From a virus: a stretch of 33,302 nt of DNA. The notes under the pieces are model-generated. The model was given only the letters and a program-made list of their open reading frames with translations. It searched no databases and was not told where the DNA came from. The stretch lies in IMG/VR virus record IMGVR_UViG_3300020404_000751, positions 1 through 33,302 of that record, one strand, 5' to 3'. Position numbers and translations under genes: made by a program. Below are positions 13,103 to 21,202 of the stretch, piece after piece (the stretch's first letter is position 1; each line of letters opens with the position of its first letter).

Positions 13103-13363
13103 CTATGATCTCCTAGATTTTTTACCCGAACATTTCCAACGCTTGCGTGACAACCTCAAAGGGCTGTTTGGATTTTTTGCTGCCTTTGGGTTTTTCTTCA
13201 TTTGACCAAAAGAACGCGCACAATAGCTATCACCCTTGCTCGTGCCTGGTCGAACTCTTGGGCCGCCGCCTTTTGCTTTGCCAGCCTGCCCGTAGCTCAC
13301 CTTCTTACCACTGGCTGTAATCTTTACCTTTGCCTTGCCCTTGGCTGGTTTTGCTCTAGCCAT
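13103..13363 (-). CDS. 86-residue basic conserved phage protein
   Basis: A Lys/Gly-rich N-terminus is followed by KVSYGQAGKAKGGGPRVRPG, GDSYCARSFG and NSPLRLSRKRWKCSGK. The 'GGPRVRPGTSKGDSYCARS...SRKRWKC' arrangement is a recurring small phage family without known role; two conserved Cys could bind metal. The start overlaps the end of the peptidase gene by eight bases. A ribosome-binding site AGGGG is nine bases upstream. Confidence 0.75.
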   Translation of the reverse strand: MARAKPAKGKAKVKITASGKKVSYGQAGKAKGGGPRVRPGTSKGDSYCARSFGQMKKNPKAAKNPNSPLRLSRKRWKCSGKKSRRS

Positions 13364-13817
13364 CCTTCAACAACCCCTGGCGATAGCCTCTAGCCTTGCT
13401 GTAGGTCAGCGTTTCTTTACGGCCTTTGTCTGCGTATGAGCAATGAACCCAGCCAGAATTGCCGCCCTCATAACACTCAAGAATCAACTGATCAAAAGGC
13501 AGATTTTGTTCTATCCACACAGCCAGGTCATAGTTGTCTACCATCGGCACTTCAAAGTCAGCGGCTGCGTGTTTCCCATCTGTGCAACAATGCTGTGACG
13601 TTGGCTTTGAACCAATGGCGGCACATAGCTCAGGGCTTCTAAACCCAGATGAAACCATGAACGGGCCGTGTACGTCCCTGACAGGCTGCAAAATGTATTT
13701 GCACAGCTTTTCCAACGCTTCAATTTCGTCAGTGTTTGGCAAATTGGGTATGCCGCGCCGTGCCGCTGTCTGGCTTTTAATAAGCTCATCCAGCGTAAAA
13801 TTTGGTGATAGCTTCAT
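13356..13817 (-). CDS. M15-family peptidase endolysin
   Basis: A 153-residue peptidoglycan endopeptidase expected to cut peptide cross-links of the cell wall at the end of infection. Zinc ligands are visible: His76 in TSQHCC, Asp87 in AAADFEV and His125 in GWVHCSY, the M15A (D-Ala-D-Ala carboxypeptidase-like) layout. The N-terminal FTLDELIKSQTAARRGIPN is the usual lead-in of phage M15 endolysins. There is no signal peptide, so it needs the holin encoded nearby (13939-14310) to reach the wall. The ATG overlaps the stop of a 41-residue gene (ATGA). Confidence 0.9.
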   Translation of the reverse strand: MKLSPNFTLDELIKSQTAARRGIPNLPNTDEIEALEKLCKYILQPVRDVHGPFMVSSGFRSPELCAAIGSKPTSQHCCTDGKHAAADFEVPMVDNYDLAVWIEQNLPFDQLILECYEGGNSGWVHCSYADKGRKETLTYSKARGYRQGLLKDG

Positions 13818-13939
13818 GCTTTACGTTTTTTCTTTGTTTTCTTTTTTAAAGCCTTAAAATCAGCACCAGTGATTTTGTTTCGCGGTTTTGCTGCCGCCGC
13901 CAATCTTTTTTGTTTCGATGAATATTTTGTAAATGGCAT
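13814..13939 (-). CDS. 41-residue Lys-rich protein between holin and endolysin
   Basis: A short frame with overlaps at both ends (TAATG from the holin gene, ATGA into the endolysin gene), which supports translation. The product has TKYSSKQKRLAAAAKPRNK followed by ITGADFKALKKK, a short-protein pattern seen repeatedly in marine phage lysis regions. Function unknown; not spanin-like, since no membrane segment or lipobox is present. Confidence 0.7.
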   Translation of the reverse strand: MPFTKYSSKQKRLAAAAKPRNKITGADFKALKKKTKKKRKA

Positions 13940-14310
13940 TACTTTTTCCCCTTCACTTTGCCAACCACGCCTTCAATCATGCCGCCTCCAAAATAAAACG
14001 CCAGAATAGTCAACATCGCTTCACCTAGATAAAAATCATCAATGACCTGTTTTATGTCTGGTATGTTGGTTTTGCCCATAAGGGTCATTACAAGCACCAG
14101 AAAGAACGATGATAGAAAGGTTGCAGTAAACATCAGAGCCAAATACCGCTGCGCTACCTTGAAGGGCGCGTATGCCTGCATTGTTTGGATTTTAGTTTCG
14201 GCTTTAAGCCGCTCCATTTCCTCATCTGAGCTATGCACCTGGTCAATTAAGTCCATACCTTTTTCGATTACCTTGGCGTTGCCCAGGATGCTTGTTAGTA
14301 TGCCAATCAT
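13939..14310 (-). CDS. Holin of the 3TM (GTA-holin-like) family
   Basis: A 123-residue membrane protein thought to open the inner membrane so the endolysin can act. An amphipathic N-terminus and charged segment (residues 20-45) lead to two clear hydrophobic spans. These are around YLALMFTATFLSSFFLVLVM (57-76) and AMLTILAFYFGGGMIEGVVG, with a basic C-terminus KVKGKK. Length, layout and place beside the M15 peptidase match the holin family first noted in gene transfer agents. Its stop overlaps the next start (TAATG). Confidence 0.85.
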   Translation of the reverse strand: MIGILTSILGNAKVIEKGMDLIDQVHSSDEEMERLKAETKIQTMQAYAPFKVAQRYLALMFTATFLSSFFLVLVMTLMGKTNIPDIKQVIDDFYLGEAMLTILAFYFGGGMIEGVVGKVKGKK

Positions 14311-14525
14311 TAGCTTTCATCCTTTTTGTTGACCAAAGCGGGGTAGCATTGAAATAAAATTTTATAGTGTTCGTTATTGTTGTGATGGTTCCAGCTTTGT
14401 GCGTTTGCTAACTGCTCACACTGCGTCTGGCTGAAGGTTTGTTTTAAAACTGATTGATTGCCTATAAAAACCCATTCAATTCCTGTGTGGCCCCACATTG
14501 AGATCACCAGAACAAACTCTTTCAC
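14310..14525 (-). CDS. 71-residue conserved small protein in lysis cluster
   Basis: It begins MKEFVLVISMWGHTGIEWVF and continues IGNQSVLKQTFSQTQCEQLA. 'EFVLVxSMWGxTxxxWVYIGNQ...' is a short conserved phage and prophage protein family near lysis genes whose function is not known. The hydrophobic first ten residues are too short for a membrane span. It is coupled by overlaps to both neighbours. Its last 20 residues (HHNNNEHYKILFQCYPALVN) are polar. Confidence 0.7.
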   Translation of the reverse strand: MKEFVLVISMWGHTGIEWVFIGNQSVLKQTFSQTQCEQLANAQSWNHHNNNEHYKILFQCYPALVNKKDES

Positions 14526-14842
14526 TTTCTGTCCATCCAGCTTGTAAAGCCCATATATGCGCCAACAACGCCCGACAGACTGATGTAAAGCAACGGGCTG
14601 ACTTCTTTGAGCAGTTCTATGCGGCTGTCTGGTATGAAGGGCATAAACAACAAAATTGTGTAGACACCGATACCGATTAGGGAGAAACGGGCTAAACGCA
14701 ACTGCGCTAGATGCTTGCGGCTTTTGTCCTCTGTTTCTCTTATTTCTTTGGCTCGTGTTATTTCTTCATCAGACACAACGCCATCTGCATCCAAATCATA
14801 TTTTTCGAAATCACTTGATGGCTCTAGCTTTTTCTGGGTCAT
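14522..14842 (-). CDS. Membrane protein with an EF-hand calcium-binding loop
   Basis: A 106-residue protein. Residues 16-27 (DLDADGVVSDEE) are a textbook EF-hand loop: acidic or oxygen ligands at positions 1, 3, 5, 9 and 12 (Asp16, Asp18, Asp20, Ser24, Glu27) and Gly at 6. A charged helix (28-48) follows, then two hydrophobic spans (about 49-68 and 80-99) and a short basic end. It lies between the largest internal-virion candidate and the lysis genes. It may be a lysis accessory or an infection-stage membrane protein that senses calcium; neither is shown. Confidence 0.75.
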   Translation of the reverse strand: MTQKKLEPSSDFEKYDLDADGVVSDEEITRAKEIRETEDKSRKHLAQLRLARFSLIGIGVYTILLFMPFIPDSRIELLKEVSPLLYISLSGVVGAYMGFTSWMDRK

Positions 14843-16842
14843 TGTTGGCCCATCAAATTTGCCTGAAGATTCAGCATAAATGCGTTTACAGCCTCTGCAA
14901 GTTCACCATCTTTTCCAGGTAAAGCAGCTAATCTGCCAAACTGAATAGATAGTGGGTTTACACCAGCATTTGCTGCTTGGGCTGATGTTTTGAGCCACCG
15001 CAAAAACTTGGGGCTAGTCATTAATTTAGCCGCATAACGTGGTGCTAAAACTGTAGGCACTGCCGCTGCTAAGGCCGTTTGTCCCGCCTCTGGAAACCCA
15101 AAAAGGAATAAACCACCAGATGCAGCCAAAGGGCCAAGTTGTGATAATCCTGCAACTACATTGCCTGTGCGCGATCTGTTGTCCAAAGCAGAGCGTTCTG
15201 CTGAAACCTTAGCAAGCCTTGCTAGGCTGTCTAATTCTTTTGCGGCCTCTTTAAAACGAGGTGAGCCGAATAGAATCCGCTTGGCGTTTTTATCCATACG
15301 CTGCCAATTCGTTAAAAATGTGTTTGCTGACCACTCTGCGCCCTCTGAGGCGTTGCCTCTGTACCCCAACTGTGAAAGTACGCTTGCGCTTACAGCATCG
15401 CGCTCATCGCGCTTCAAATTAGCAAACACTTGTCTAATGCGTTGACCGCCTTTTTGTTGCCCGAACAACGCAAAATCGAAAACCTGACTGTCCAAATTCT
15501 TTTTTTGTATGCTTTCAATAAGCGGTAGATTTTCGCCTGCGTTGAATTTGGTGTATCTATCAGCCTTGTCCAACAACCGCTTGGCTTGTGGACTAGCAGC
15601 AGACACGGCGGCTGCAATATCATCTGATAAGGCTGCATAAATGCTGGGCAATCGCTCATCGCCAGCTTTATATACTTTGATGCTACCTGGCGTTGGCCTG
15701 CCAATGGTTTTTCCGATGTTGGTTCTAATGGCTCGCAAAGTTTGCAAGGGCAAAGTGCCGCCAGCTTGTTGAGCATCTTTTAGCACCGTATCAATTTGTT
15801 GGATTGCTGGGCCTAAAATACTTTTCAAAGTTGCAGGTGCTTGTGCGAGCTCTGTTTCTAACTCAGCTTTCAACGCTCTGACTTTGCCAAGTGGAACAGT
15901 TATTTCACCAGCCGCATCATAAGCTGCATCGTATAACTCTGTTTTTTTAGCTTGTATTCTGTCAAAAGCTGCTTGTGTGCCAGAACGTATTACAGAGCCA
16001 ACTTCTTCTTTGCTGCCTGCTGGTGCGCCAAACTTACGGGCTATTTTTTCGTTTTGGTCAGCAAGTTGCCGTGCCAGCTTATCGCGGCTTTCTCCGATAA
16101 TATCGGCTGCAAACAAAGTTGTGCCTAAAGTTTCTTCAAGGTTTGCCACAGACGGCCTGCCTGTTAGTGTTGCTGCCGTGCCTTCAATGCCTAAACTCGC
16201 CATGTCTTCGGCGCGTTGTCCTGGGCCAATGCCAGACAAGCGTTGCACGCCTTTTTGCACCCCTGTTCTGAGACCACGCATGGTTGCGTCACCAATACGG
16301 CCCCCTGCAAACTCAACAGCTAAATTTTGCGCTGTTTGGCCTGCCTGTTCGACAGGGCCACCCCTGTCTATGCCACCAGGTGTCATAAATGAAACGGTCT
16401 GATCATAAATATTCCCAGCAGTTTCCGCGCCTAAAGCAGCCGCTAATGGCACAGTGTAGATTTCTTCTGGCGTTGCAACTTGCGGCCCTGCCTGTCCTGC
16501 AAGAACGGCTGTTGCAGTGCCTAAACCCCCGCCAATCATCGAGGCAACGTCACGCCCACTTTCAACAATGTCGCCTACATCCACGCGAGGGGGAAAAACC
16601 GATTGAATAAAGCCAGGTGGATCAACCAGTTTCATTGTACCTTCATCTAGATAGAAAAGCTGATCTGGGCCGCCTAAATCATTTATTTTCAACTCAGGAT
16701 TTGCAGCAATAAATTCTTCAGCCGTAAACACTTGCGGAAAATATCTTGATAAAATTGATTTGCGTTGGTTTTTCGGCGCAGATGCTAGTTGCTGGCGAAT
16801 TGCAATCGGTGCGCCTGATTGGTCAATTTGTGCTTTTGCCAT
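14839..16842 (-). CDS. Large internal virion / DNA-ejection protein candidate
   Basis: A 667-residue protein in the late operon behind the fibre genes, where short-tailed phages encode proteins carried inside the capsid and injected with DNA. Features: Gly/Ala-rich hydrophobic segments near residues 105-150 and again around 560-610 (QLGPLAASGGLFLFGFPEAG), with long charged helical and coiled-coil regions between about 250 and 540. No lysozyme or transglycosylase motif was seen. Membrane-active Gly/Ala segments plus coiled coil fit an ejection-channel protein, but this is inference. It follows the 424-residue gene with one base between stop and start. Confidence 0.6.
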   Translation of the reverse strand: MAKAQIDQSGAPIAIRQQLASAPKNQRKSILSRYFPQVFTAEEFIAANPELKINDLGGPDQLFYLDEGTMKLVDPPGFIQSVFPPRVDVGDIVESGRDVASMIGGGLGTATAVLAGQAGPQVATPEEIYTVPLAAALGAETAGNIYDQTVSFMTPGGIDRGGPVEQAGQTAQNLAVEFAGGRIGDATMRGLRTGVQKGVQRLSGIGPGQRAEDMASLGIEGTAATLTGRPSVANLEETLGTTLFAADIIGESRDKLARQLADQNEKIARKFGAPAGSKEEVGSVIRSGTQAAFDRIQAKKTELYDAAYDAAGEITVPLGKVRALKAELETELAQAPATLKSILGPAIQQIDTVLKDAQQAGGTLPLQTLRAIRTNIGKTIGRPTPGSIKVYKAGDERLPSIYAALSDDIAAAVSAASPQAKRLLDKADRYTKFNAGENLPLIESIQKKNLDSQVFDFALFGQQKGGQRIRQVFANLKRDERDAVSASVLSQLGYRGNASEGAEWSANTFLTNWQRMDKNAKRILFGSPRFKEAAKELDSLARLAKVSAERSALDNRSRTGNVVAGLSQLGPLAASGGLFLFGFPEAGQTALAAAVPTVLAPRYAAKLMTSPKFLRWLKTSAQAANAGVNPLSIQFGRLAALPGKDGELAEAVNAFMLNLQANLMGQQ

Positions 16843-16843
16843 C

Positions 16844-18118
16844 TTATTGTGTCCCTGGGATGTTTACCATAGAAGGGGAAGCTGTAGCTGGTGCGTTTGC
16901 TGATTGGTTTGAAGTTTGCGGTATGTTAATTGTGGTTAGCCCAGGTATGTTGCGCCCAGCACCAAAAGCTGTTACGTTTGCGTTGAATTCTTCAATTAGT
17001 CTAGCAATTCTAGCACGTTGCGTGTCTCCCCTGGTTGTAATGCCTGGTGTAACTGCATTTAAATAGTTTTCTATTTCTTGTTGGTTAGCAGTTGCACCAG
17101 TTCTGTCCCTAAGCCGCAAATCGACAAGGTTACTTAAAGCGTCAAATAATCTTTGTGCATCACCGCTTGTTGTTCTGCCGATTGCGCTTCCTGACAAGAT
17201 AGCTATGTCTTGATTGTATTCACCACCTTGCAAATCACCATTAAACATGATGTCAATAACTGTGTTCAAATCATTCTGAGCGGAGGCTAAATTTGACACA
17301 AAACGCGCTTCAGTAGCTGATAATTGGGCTGGCTCTTGCCCAATAACAGTTCTTTCATCAGTTTCTGCAACCGCATCACCGGCTTGAGCGGGTGCAGGCT
17401 GTGCTGCGCCATTCATCCCTAAAGTTGCAAGTGCATCAAAACCAGGTTGCAAAACTTGCTGTGTGCCGCCTCGCCCGTCACCTATAGTTACAGGGGTTGG
17501 TTTTTTAATAAACTCATTCAAAAAAGTCATTCGCCTTGTTTGCTCTGACGTTCTGTTGGACAAGTTTGCTAAGTCATAAAGTTCAGCTAATGCTGCGCCT
17601 GCTGTAAGGGACGGTGGTGATCCTGTAGTGCCAGAAATGCTAGCAATTTGACGAGTTACATCATTTTGTTGATAAACTTGGCCTTTGTCCGTGGGTAAAC
17701 CTAACGCTGCTGCCTGTTCAGTTGATAAAATTGTTTGCGTTTGCGTTTGCGTTGGCTGTTTTCTCGCCCTGGCTACAGCCAAATTTGTCTCAAGCCCTAA
17801 TGCAGCAGGCAGAGCTTGTTCTGGACTTACTTGTGCTAGGGCTTGCAGGCTTGGGACTGCGCTTAAATTCATACTAGACAGAGCTTGTGTCAAATTGTCT
17901 CTGTATTTGTTTTCACGCTCTGCTAGTTGGTCACTGGCCTTGCGTTGTAGATAAGCACCTACAAGCGCATTAGACAGCCTGCCAAGCCCTTGTAAAGGGC
18001 TTTGCACAGGTGCTGTGCTTACACCTTGCTGCATAAGTGCCTGACCTAATACACGGCGAGGGTCTGTCTGATATGCGCGGTTCAGTTGCTGAAACTGCAT
18101 TGTTGGTCTAAGTGCCAT
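16844..18118 (-). CDS. Virion-associated protein, probable internal/ejection protein
   Basis: A 424-residue protein, low in Cys, rich in Gln, Ala, Thr and Asn, with a conserved-looking start (MQFQQLNRAYQTDPRRVLGQ at residues 7-26). The long helical middle includes KLxx-type turns such as DQLAERENKYRDNLTQALSS. I recognise no enzyme domain. The ribosome-binding site (AGGGGG, four bases before ATG 18118) is one of the strongest in the operon, arguing for high expression. Its position between two other large Gln/Ala-rich genes suggests a component of the ejected core. Confidence 0.55.
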   Translation of the reverse strand: MALRPTMQFQQLNRAYQTDPRRVLGQALMQQGVSTAPVQSPLQGLGRLSNALVGAYLQRKASDQLAERENKYRDNLTQALSSMNLSAVPSLQALAQVSPEQALPAALGLETNLAVARARKQPTQTQTQTILSTEQAAALGLPTDKGQVYQQNDVTRQIASISGTTGSPPSLTAGAALAELYDLANLSNRTSEQTRRMTFLNEFIKKPTPVTIGDGRGGTQQVLQPGFDALATLGMNGAAQPAPAQAGDAVAETDERTVIGQEPAQLSATEARFVSNLASAQNDLNTVIDIMFNGDLQGGEYNQDIAILSGSAIGRTTSGDAQRLFDALSNLVDLRLRDRTGATANQQEIENYLNAVTPGITTRGDTQRARIARLIEEFNANVTAFGAGRNIPGLTTINIPQTSNQSANAPATASPSMVNIPGTQ

Positions 18119-18127
18119 ATTACCCCC

Positions 18128-19306
18128 TTATGCTAACAAGTAAGCTGAACCCAGGCTGCCAGCCAAGCCAAACAACCCGCCAAGGTCAGCAGAACGTGAT
18201 TGCATCGCTTGGTTAAATGCGTTTTGTTGCGCTGCCTGTTGCGCTGCAAACGCGCCTTGTGTGTCAATCATGCCAGGTGCAAAAAACGATGCCTGCTGTA
18301 TCTGTGGGCCACCAAGCAGCGCAGAAAGCTCGTTGAACTGTTGACCGCGCAGTGCAGTGCGCTCTGCTATTTCTCGTTGACGTTGTTGATTTGCAAGTTG
18401 GTTTGAAAGCAACTGTGTTGCAATTGCGTCTTGCCTTGCTGCGTTTGCAAGTTGCACATTGGCTGCCTCTTGGGAGAAACCTTGACCTTGTGAGGCCAAA
18501 CCAAACTCGCCCTGTGCGGCAGATTCACCAAATTGTTGCGCCCGAACGTTCCTGGCCTGATCTACTAGTCTATCGGCTTCTTGACCGGCGGCAAGGGTTG
18601 CTTGCTGTGCTAATCTTTGTCTTTGTTCACCTTGTTGAGCTTCAAGGCGGTTTATAGCGTCATTGTAACCCTCTGAGGTAATGGGCATGCCTCTATCTGC
18701 CAGGTTTTGCTCTAACTGTTCTCTTTGCCTCGTAAATTCTGGCTGTAACAAACCTAATTGCCTGTCAAACAGTGTTTGTTCAATAGTGCTTCTAAAGGTT
18801 TCTGGGTCACTTATTAAATCGGTTAGATTTTCGGTGTTGATAGCTGTGGGGCGTAAATCTGTTGTTGAAATATCGCTGGTAAATGCTGGCAGATTAGCCG
18901 CCATAGTCGGGTCAATGTTTTGTGCAGCACTAATGTCTGCAAGAGACGGCGCAGTTCTAAATGGATTTTGAAAATCTGGGTCATCTTGGTAGATAGGATT
19001 GCCAGCCGCATCCTGTCCTATCACTGTGCGTCCAGAAACGCGCTCAAAAGCAAGATTGCCTAAACCTAATCCCGTTCCCTCTTGTGCAGCCCGTAATTGC
19101 GCCTGGAACGGCGTTTCTTGTGTAAATGCCGCTGCCCTGCCATCGTCTGGCACTGCGCCTTCAACAAACTGGCCTTGGTCGCCAACAAAGCCAAAGCGCA
19201 AGTTTCCATAAGGCGTAAACTGCGTGATACGATTAGCCTGGGACTGAGCATTTATTAGCTCATTTGGATCAGGTGTTGGCGGCGGTGTTGGCCTGCTTTT
19301 GCCCAT
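18128..19306 (-). CDS. Gln/Ala-rich virion protein, probable internal/ejection protein
   Basis: A 392-residue protein. The Pro-rich start (SRPTPPPTPDPNELINAQSQ) and a QANRITQFTPYGNLRFG segment are features I associate with a structural protein family common in marine short-tailed phages. The central part (about 190-345) is almost entirely helical, very rich in Gln and Ala, with heptad-like spacing, followed by a short Gly/Leu-rich C-terminus (GGLFGLAGSLGSAYLLA). It starts inside the acetyltransferase gene (38-base overlap) behind AAGGAG. Role in DNA transfer is inferred. Confidence 0.6.
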   Translation of the reverse strand: MGKSRPTPPPTPDPNELINAQSQANRITQFTPYGNLRFGFVGDQGQFVEGAVPDDGRAAAFTQETPFQAQLRAAQEGTGLGLGNLAFERVSGRTVIGQDAAGNPIYQDDPDFQNPFRTAPSLADISAAQNIDPTMAANLPAFTSDISTTDLRPTAINTENLTDLISDPETFRSTIEQTLFDRQLGLLQPEFTRQREQLEQNLADRGMPITSEGYNDAINRLEAQQGEQRQRLAQQATLAAGQEADRLVDQARNVRAQQFGESAAQGEFGLASQGQGFSQEAANVQLANAARQDAIATQLLSNQLANQQRQREIAERTALRGQQFNELSALLGGPQIQQASFFAPGMIDTQGAFAAQQAAQQNAFNQAMQSRSADLGGLFGLAGSLGSAYLLA

Positions 19307-19721
19307 GACGGTTGCTCCTTAACCATTTGCACTCGTTTTGCAACATGCCCCAGACGATGCCGTCATGCGGCGGGTATAGTTGCCTTAGTACACCCTCTTG
19401 AGTAAATCCAAGCTGGTGGTTCATTTTCATTGCTTTTTTATTTGATGCGTCACAAGTGACTAGAATGCGATTAACCCCTACTTGCTGAAACGGAAACGCA
19501 AAAATCGTGTGCAGGACAGATCGAGTAGCCCATGCACGGGAGGAGGTCGCAATGCTTGCCTCGATCTGCCCATCTCGCCAATCGTGATAAACCACGCCGC
19601 CCACAAGCTGGCTGTCACGCTTTATTCCGATTGCAACTGATGGCCCGAACCCTTCAATGTTTAGCCTTTTTGCAACCCAATCTTTTATAAAATCATCTGC
19701 GCCGAAAACGGTTGTTATCAT
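19269..19721 (-). CDS. GNAT-family N-acetyltransferase
   Basis: A 150-residue enzyme expected to transfer an acetyl group from acetyl-CoA to an amine. The sequence covers a GNAT core: GPSVAIGIKRDSQLVGGVVY (beta2-3), a degenerate pyrophosphate loop SSRAWATRSVLHTIF, and VNRILVTCDASNKKAMKMNH leading to LGFTQEGVLRQLY. Phage GNATs of this type recur next to tail and internal virion genes; their target is unknown, with virion protein modification or host control both possible. It overlaps both neighbours, ATGA at the start and 38 bases at the end. It is the second acyltransferase in the virion operon besides the HlyC-type gene. Confidence 0.8.
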   Translation of the reverse strand: MITTVFGADDFIKDWVAKRLNIEGFGPSVAIGIKRDSQLVGGVVYHDWRDGQIEASIATSSRAWATRSVLHTIFAFPFQQVGVNRILVTCDASNKKAMKMNHQLGFTQEGVLRQLYPPHDGIVWGMLQNECKWLRSNRHGQKQANTAANT

Positions 19722-20185
19722 TTAGCGAACGCAATCATCAGAACAAAAGAGCCGCCCATTAGCACCAAAATCAAAAAGATAAGCATGACTTGTTTAAGAG
19801 TTTCCATCATCGCGTGATGCTCTTTGTTTCTTTTTATTTGTTCTTGCTTGGCTTTAAGTTTTTGTTCTTGTATGCGTCTTGCCCGTTCATGCACTATTGA
19901 CGCAAAAGTGCCAGGCCCAAAACGTAAATCAATCATGGTTGACAACTGTTGGCGTTGTTCTGCCGCAAGTTTTCTGTCTATAACCTCTTGTGCTACAGAT
20001 TTTAAACTTATGTCTGTTGCGCCTGCTTTTTTGTTAGCAGCGCGATTTACCTCTTGCTCACCATTAAAAAACTTATCAATTTCTTGCGCTAATTCTGAAA
20101 CGTCTTTTGCAGTGTTTACGCCTTTTTTAATTGCCTCAAATGCGCTTTTACAAAGCGCAATGCCAGCCAAAGTTTCTGCAAACAT
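19718..20185 (-). CDS. Coiled-coil protein with C-terminal membrane anchor
   Basis: A 155-residue protein. An N-terminal Ala-rich segment precedes a long charged helix (about 95-130, HERARRIQEQKLKAKQEQIK). One C-terminal membrane span follows (LKQVMLIFLILVLMGGSFVL), giving a tail-anchored layout. I chose ATG 20185 because it overlaps the preceding stop (TGATG); a TTG at 20197 is less likely. Proteins with this layout accompany tail genes of many marine phages; a role in virion assembly at the membrane or in lysis is possible but unproven. Confidence 0.65.
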   Translation of the reverse strand: MFAETLAGIALCKSAFEAIKKGVNTAKDVSELAQEIDKFFNGEQEVNRAANKKAGATDISLKSVAQEVIDRKLAAEQRQQLSTMIDLRFGPGTFASIVHERARRIQEQKLKAKQEQIKRNKEHHAMMETLKQVMLIFLILVLMGGSFVLMIAFAK

Positions 20186-20355
20186 CAGCCTCGCCAAACC
20201 ACCGCTAACAGCAACAAAATAATTGCACCAGCAGACGCAATCATGATGCTTTCCATGCGTTTAATTCGCATAATCGTTTCTGTCCATCGCTCGTCTGAAA
20301 CAGCAATATGCTTTTCCAACTCCACATGGATTGATTGTATGGTTGGCTTGCTCAT
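20185..20355 (-). CDS. XhlA-like small membrane protein
   Basis: A 56-residue protein. The amphipathic N-terminal helix (ELEKHIAVSDERWTETIMRI) is followed by one C-terminal membrane span (MIASAGAIILLLLAVV) and a short basic end. This resembles the XhlA/haemolysin-associated family of phage membrane proteins, which cooperate with holins or bind other membrane proteins. The stop overlaps the next start (TGATG), supporting a real gene. It lies in a three-gene group with the tail-anchored coiled-coil protein and the GNAT enzyme. Confidence 0.65.
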   Translation of the reverse strand: MSKPTIQSIHVELEKHIAVSDERWTETIMRIKRMESIMIASAGAIILLLLAVVWRG

Positions 20356-20362
20356 GGTTTAC

Positions 20363-20740
20363 TCACGAATAAGGACTATCGCCAAGCAAGCTGGTATCCC
20401 AACACGCCTTAAGTTCAGCAATCGTTGAAGCTGAACCAATTGCAGATGCGGCTGGTGCATCACGCAGAGCGTTTTTCTTTGTTACAGAAGCTGTCTTGGC
20501 AGATGCGTCATCCGCTTCCATTGCCTTCATATACACAACGTCTTCTGCCTCAAGCAAAGGCTGACGCACCTCACGAATTTTTTCTTTGAATAACTCTTTG
20601 GCTTTCGTCATGTCTTCTGAAATAACCTTGCCAGACAGAGACCATGCTCCTCTGAAATCACGGTTGCTTGGGATAGATGTAGCTTCTGCTTTGTCTATCT
20701 GATTACCGTCTTTGTCCACGATATACGTTGTTACAGCCAT
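20363..20740 (-). CDS. Tail-region protein, possible fibre-assembly type
   Basis: A 125-residue protein with a beta-type start (MAVTTYIVDKDGNQIDKAEA) and SIPSNRDFRGAWSLSGKVIS. A long helical middle (residues 42-80) and an end STIAELKACWDTSLLG follow. The 'PxxRxFRxAWxLxGxxI' pattern with a trailing helix recurs in phage proteins encoded just after tail fibres. It may be a chaperone or a structural piece. A strong AGGAG precedes the ATG by six bases. Confidence 0.65.
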   Translation of the reverse strand: MAVTTYIVDKDGNQIDKAEATSIPSNRDFRGAWSLSGKVISEDMTKAKELFKEKIREVRQPLLEAEDVVYMKAMEADDASAKTASVTKKNALRDAPAASAIGSASTIAELKACWDTSLLGDSPYS

Positions 20741-20749
20741 GTCTTTCTC

Positions 20750-21202
20750 CTATGCTGCTTTGCTTATGCGCCAAGCGTTTCGCCAGACACGAGTTTCTGG
20801 TAACTGGTCACGTTTACAAATAACCATTTTTGGGCTGTTACCCTCATCCCACGACTGCCATACAGACTGTGGTATGTCCTTCATAATTAGATATTCGATG
20901 CATTCCTTTTCCGACATCGCTGGCATTGGCTCAGTTTTATGCAACAGATAGCCACGAGTATGCTTCTTGAAGTCAGGCTGTGATTCGTCTTTGGCTAATT
21001 CCCAATAGACCCACACTGGCGGTAAGATACCGCCCTGCATAGCTGCCGCCATCCAGTTGGGGTCTGGAACAAGTATCTTAGCGCACTCATCTATGCTGTC
21101 TTCGTATACCACACGGTACTCTGACTGATAGCCTTCTAAGTTTTCTTTAGCCCAGCACAGCCTATCCCAGAGATGTGTGCCTTTGAATGAGGGTGTGTCC
21201 AT
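20750..21202 (-). CDS. Conserved tail-region protein, unknown function
   Basis: A 150-residue protein beginning MDTPSFKGTHLWDRLCWAKE, with VPDPNWMAAAMQGGILPPVW, KHTRGYLLHKTEPMPAMSEK and SPKMVICKRDQLPETRVWRN. It has a mixed alpha/beta composition rich in Trp and resembles small proteins located downstream of fibre genes in marine phages. No catalytic motif was recognised. Start ATG 21202 overlaps the stop of the preceding fibre-like gene (TGATG), so the longer frame to 21232 is not used. Confidence 0.65.
   Translation of the reverse strand: MDTPSFKGTHLWDRLCWAKENLEGYQSEYRVVYEDSIDECAKILVPDPNWMAAAMQGGILPPVWVYWELAKDESQPDFKKHTRGYLLHKTEPMPAMSEKECIEYLIMKDIPQSVWQSWDEGNSPKMVICKRDQLPETRVWRNAWRISKAA

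Noticed and set aside
13814-13939. Spanin gene between holin and endolysin
   Set aside because: The 41-residue product has no membrane segment, signal peptide or lipobox.
17743-17754. Short tandem repeat (GTTTGC units) in the 424-residue gene
   Set aside because: Only a few copies, and it simply encodes a Gln-Thr repeat; no sign of a functional microsatellite.
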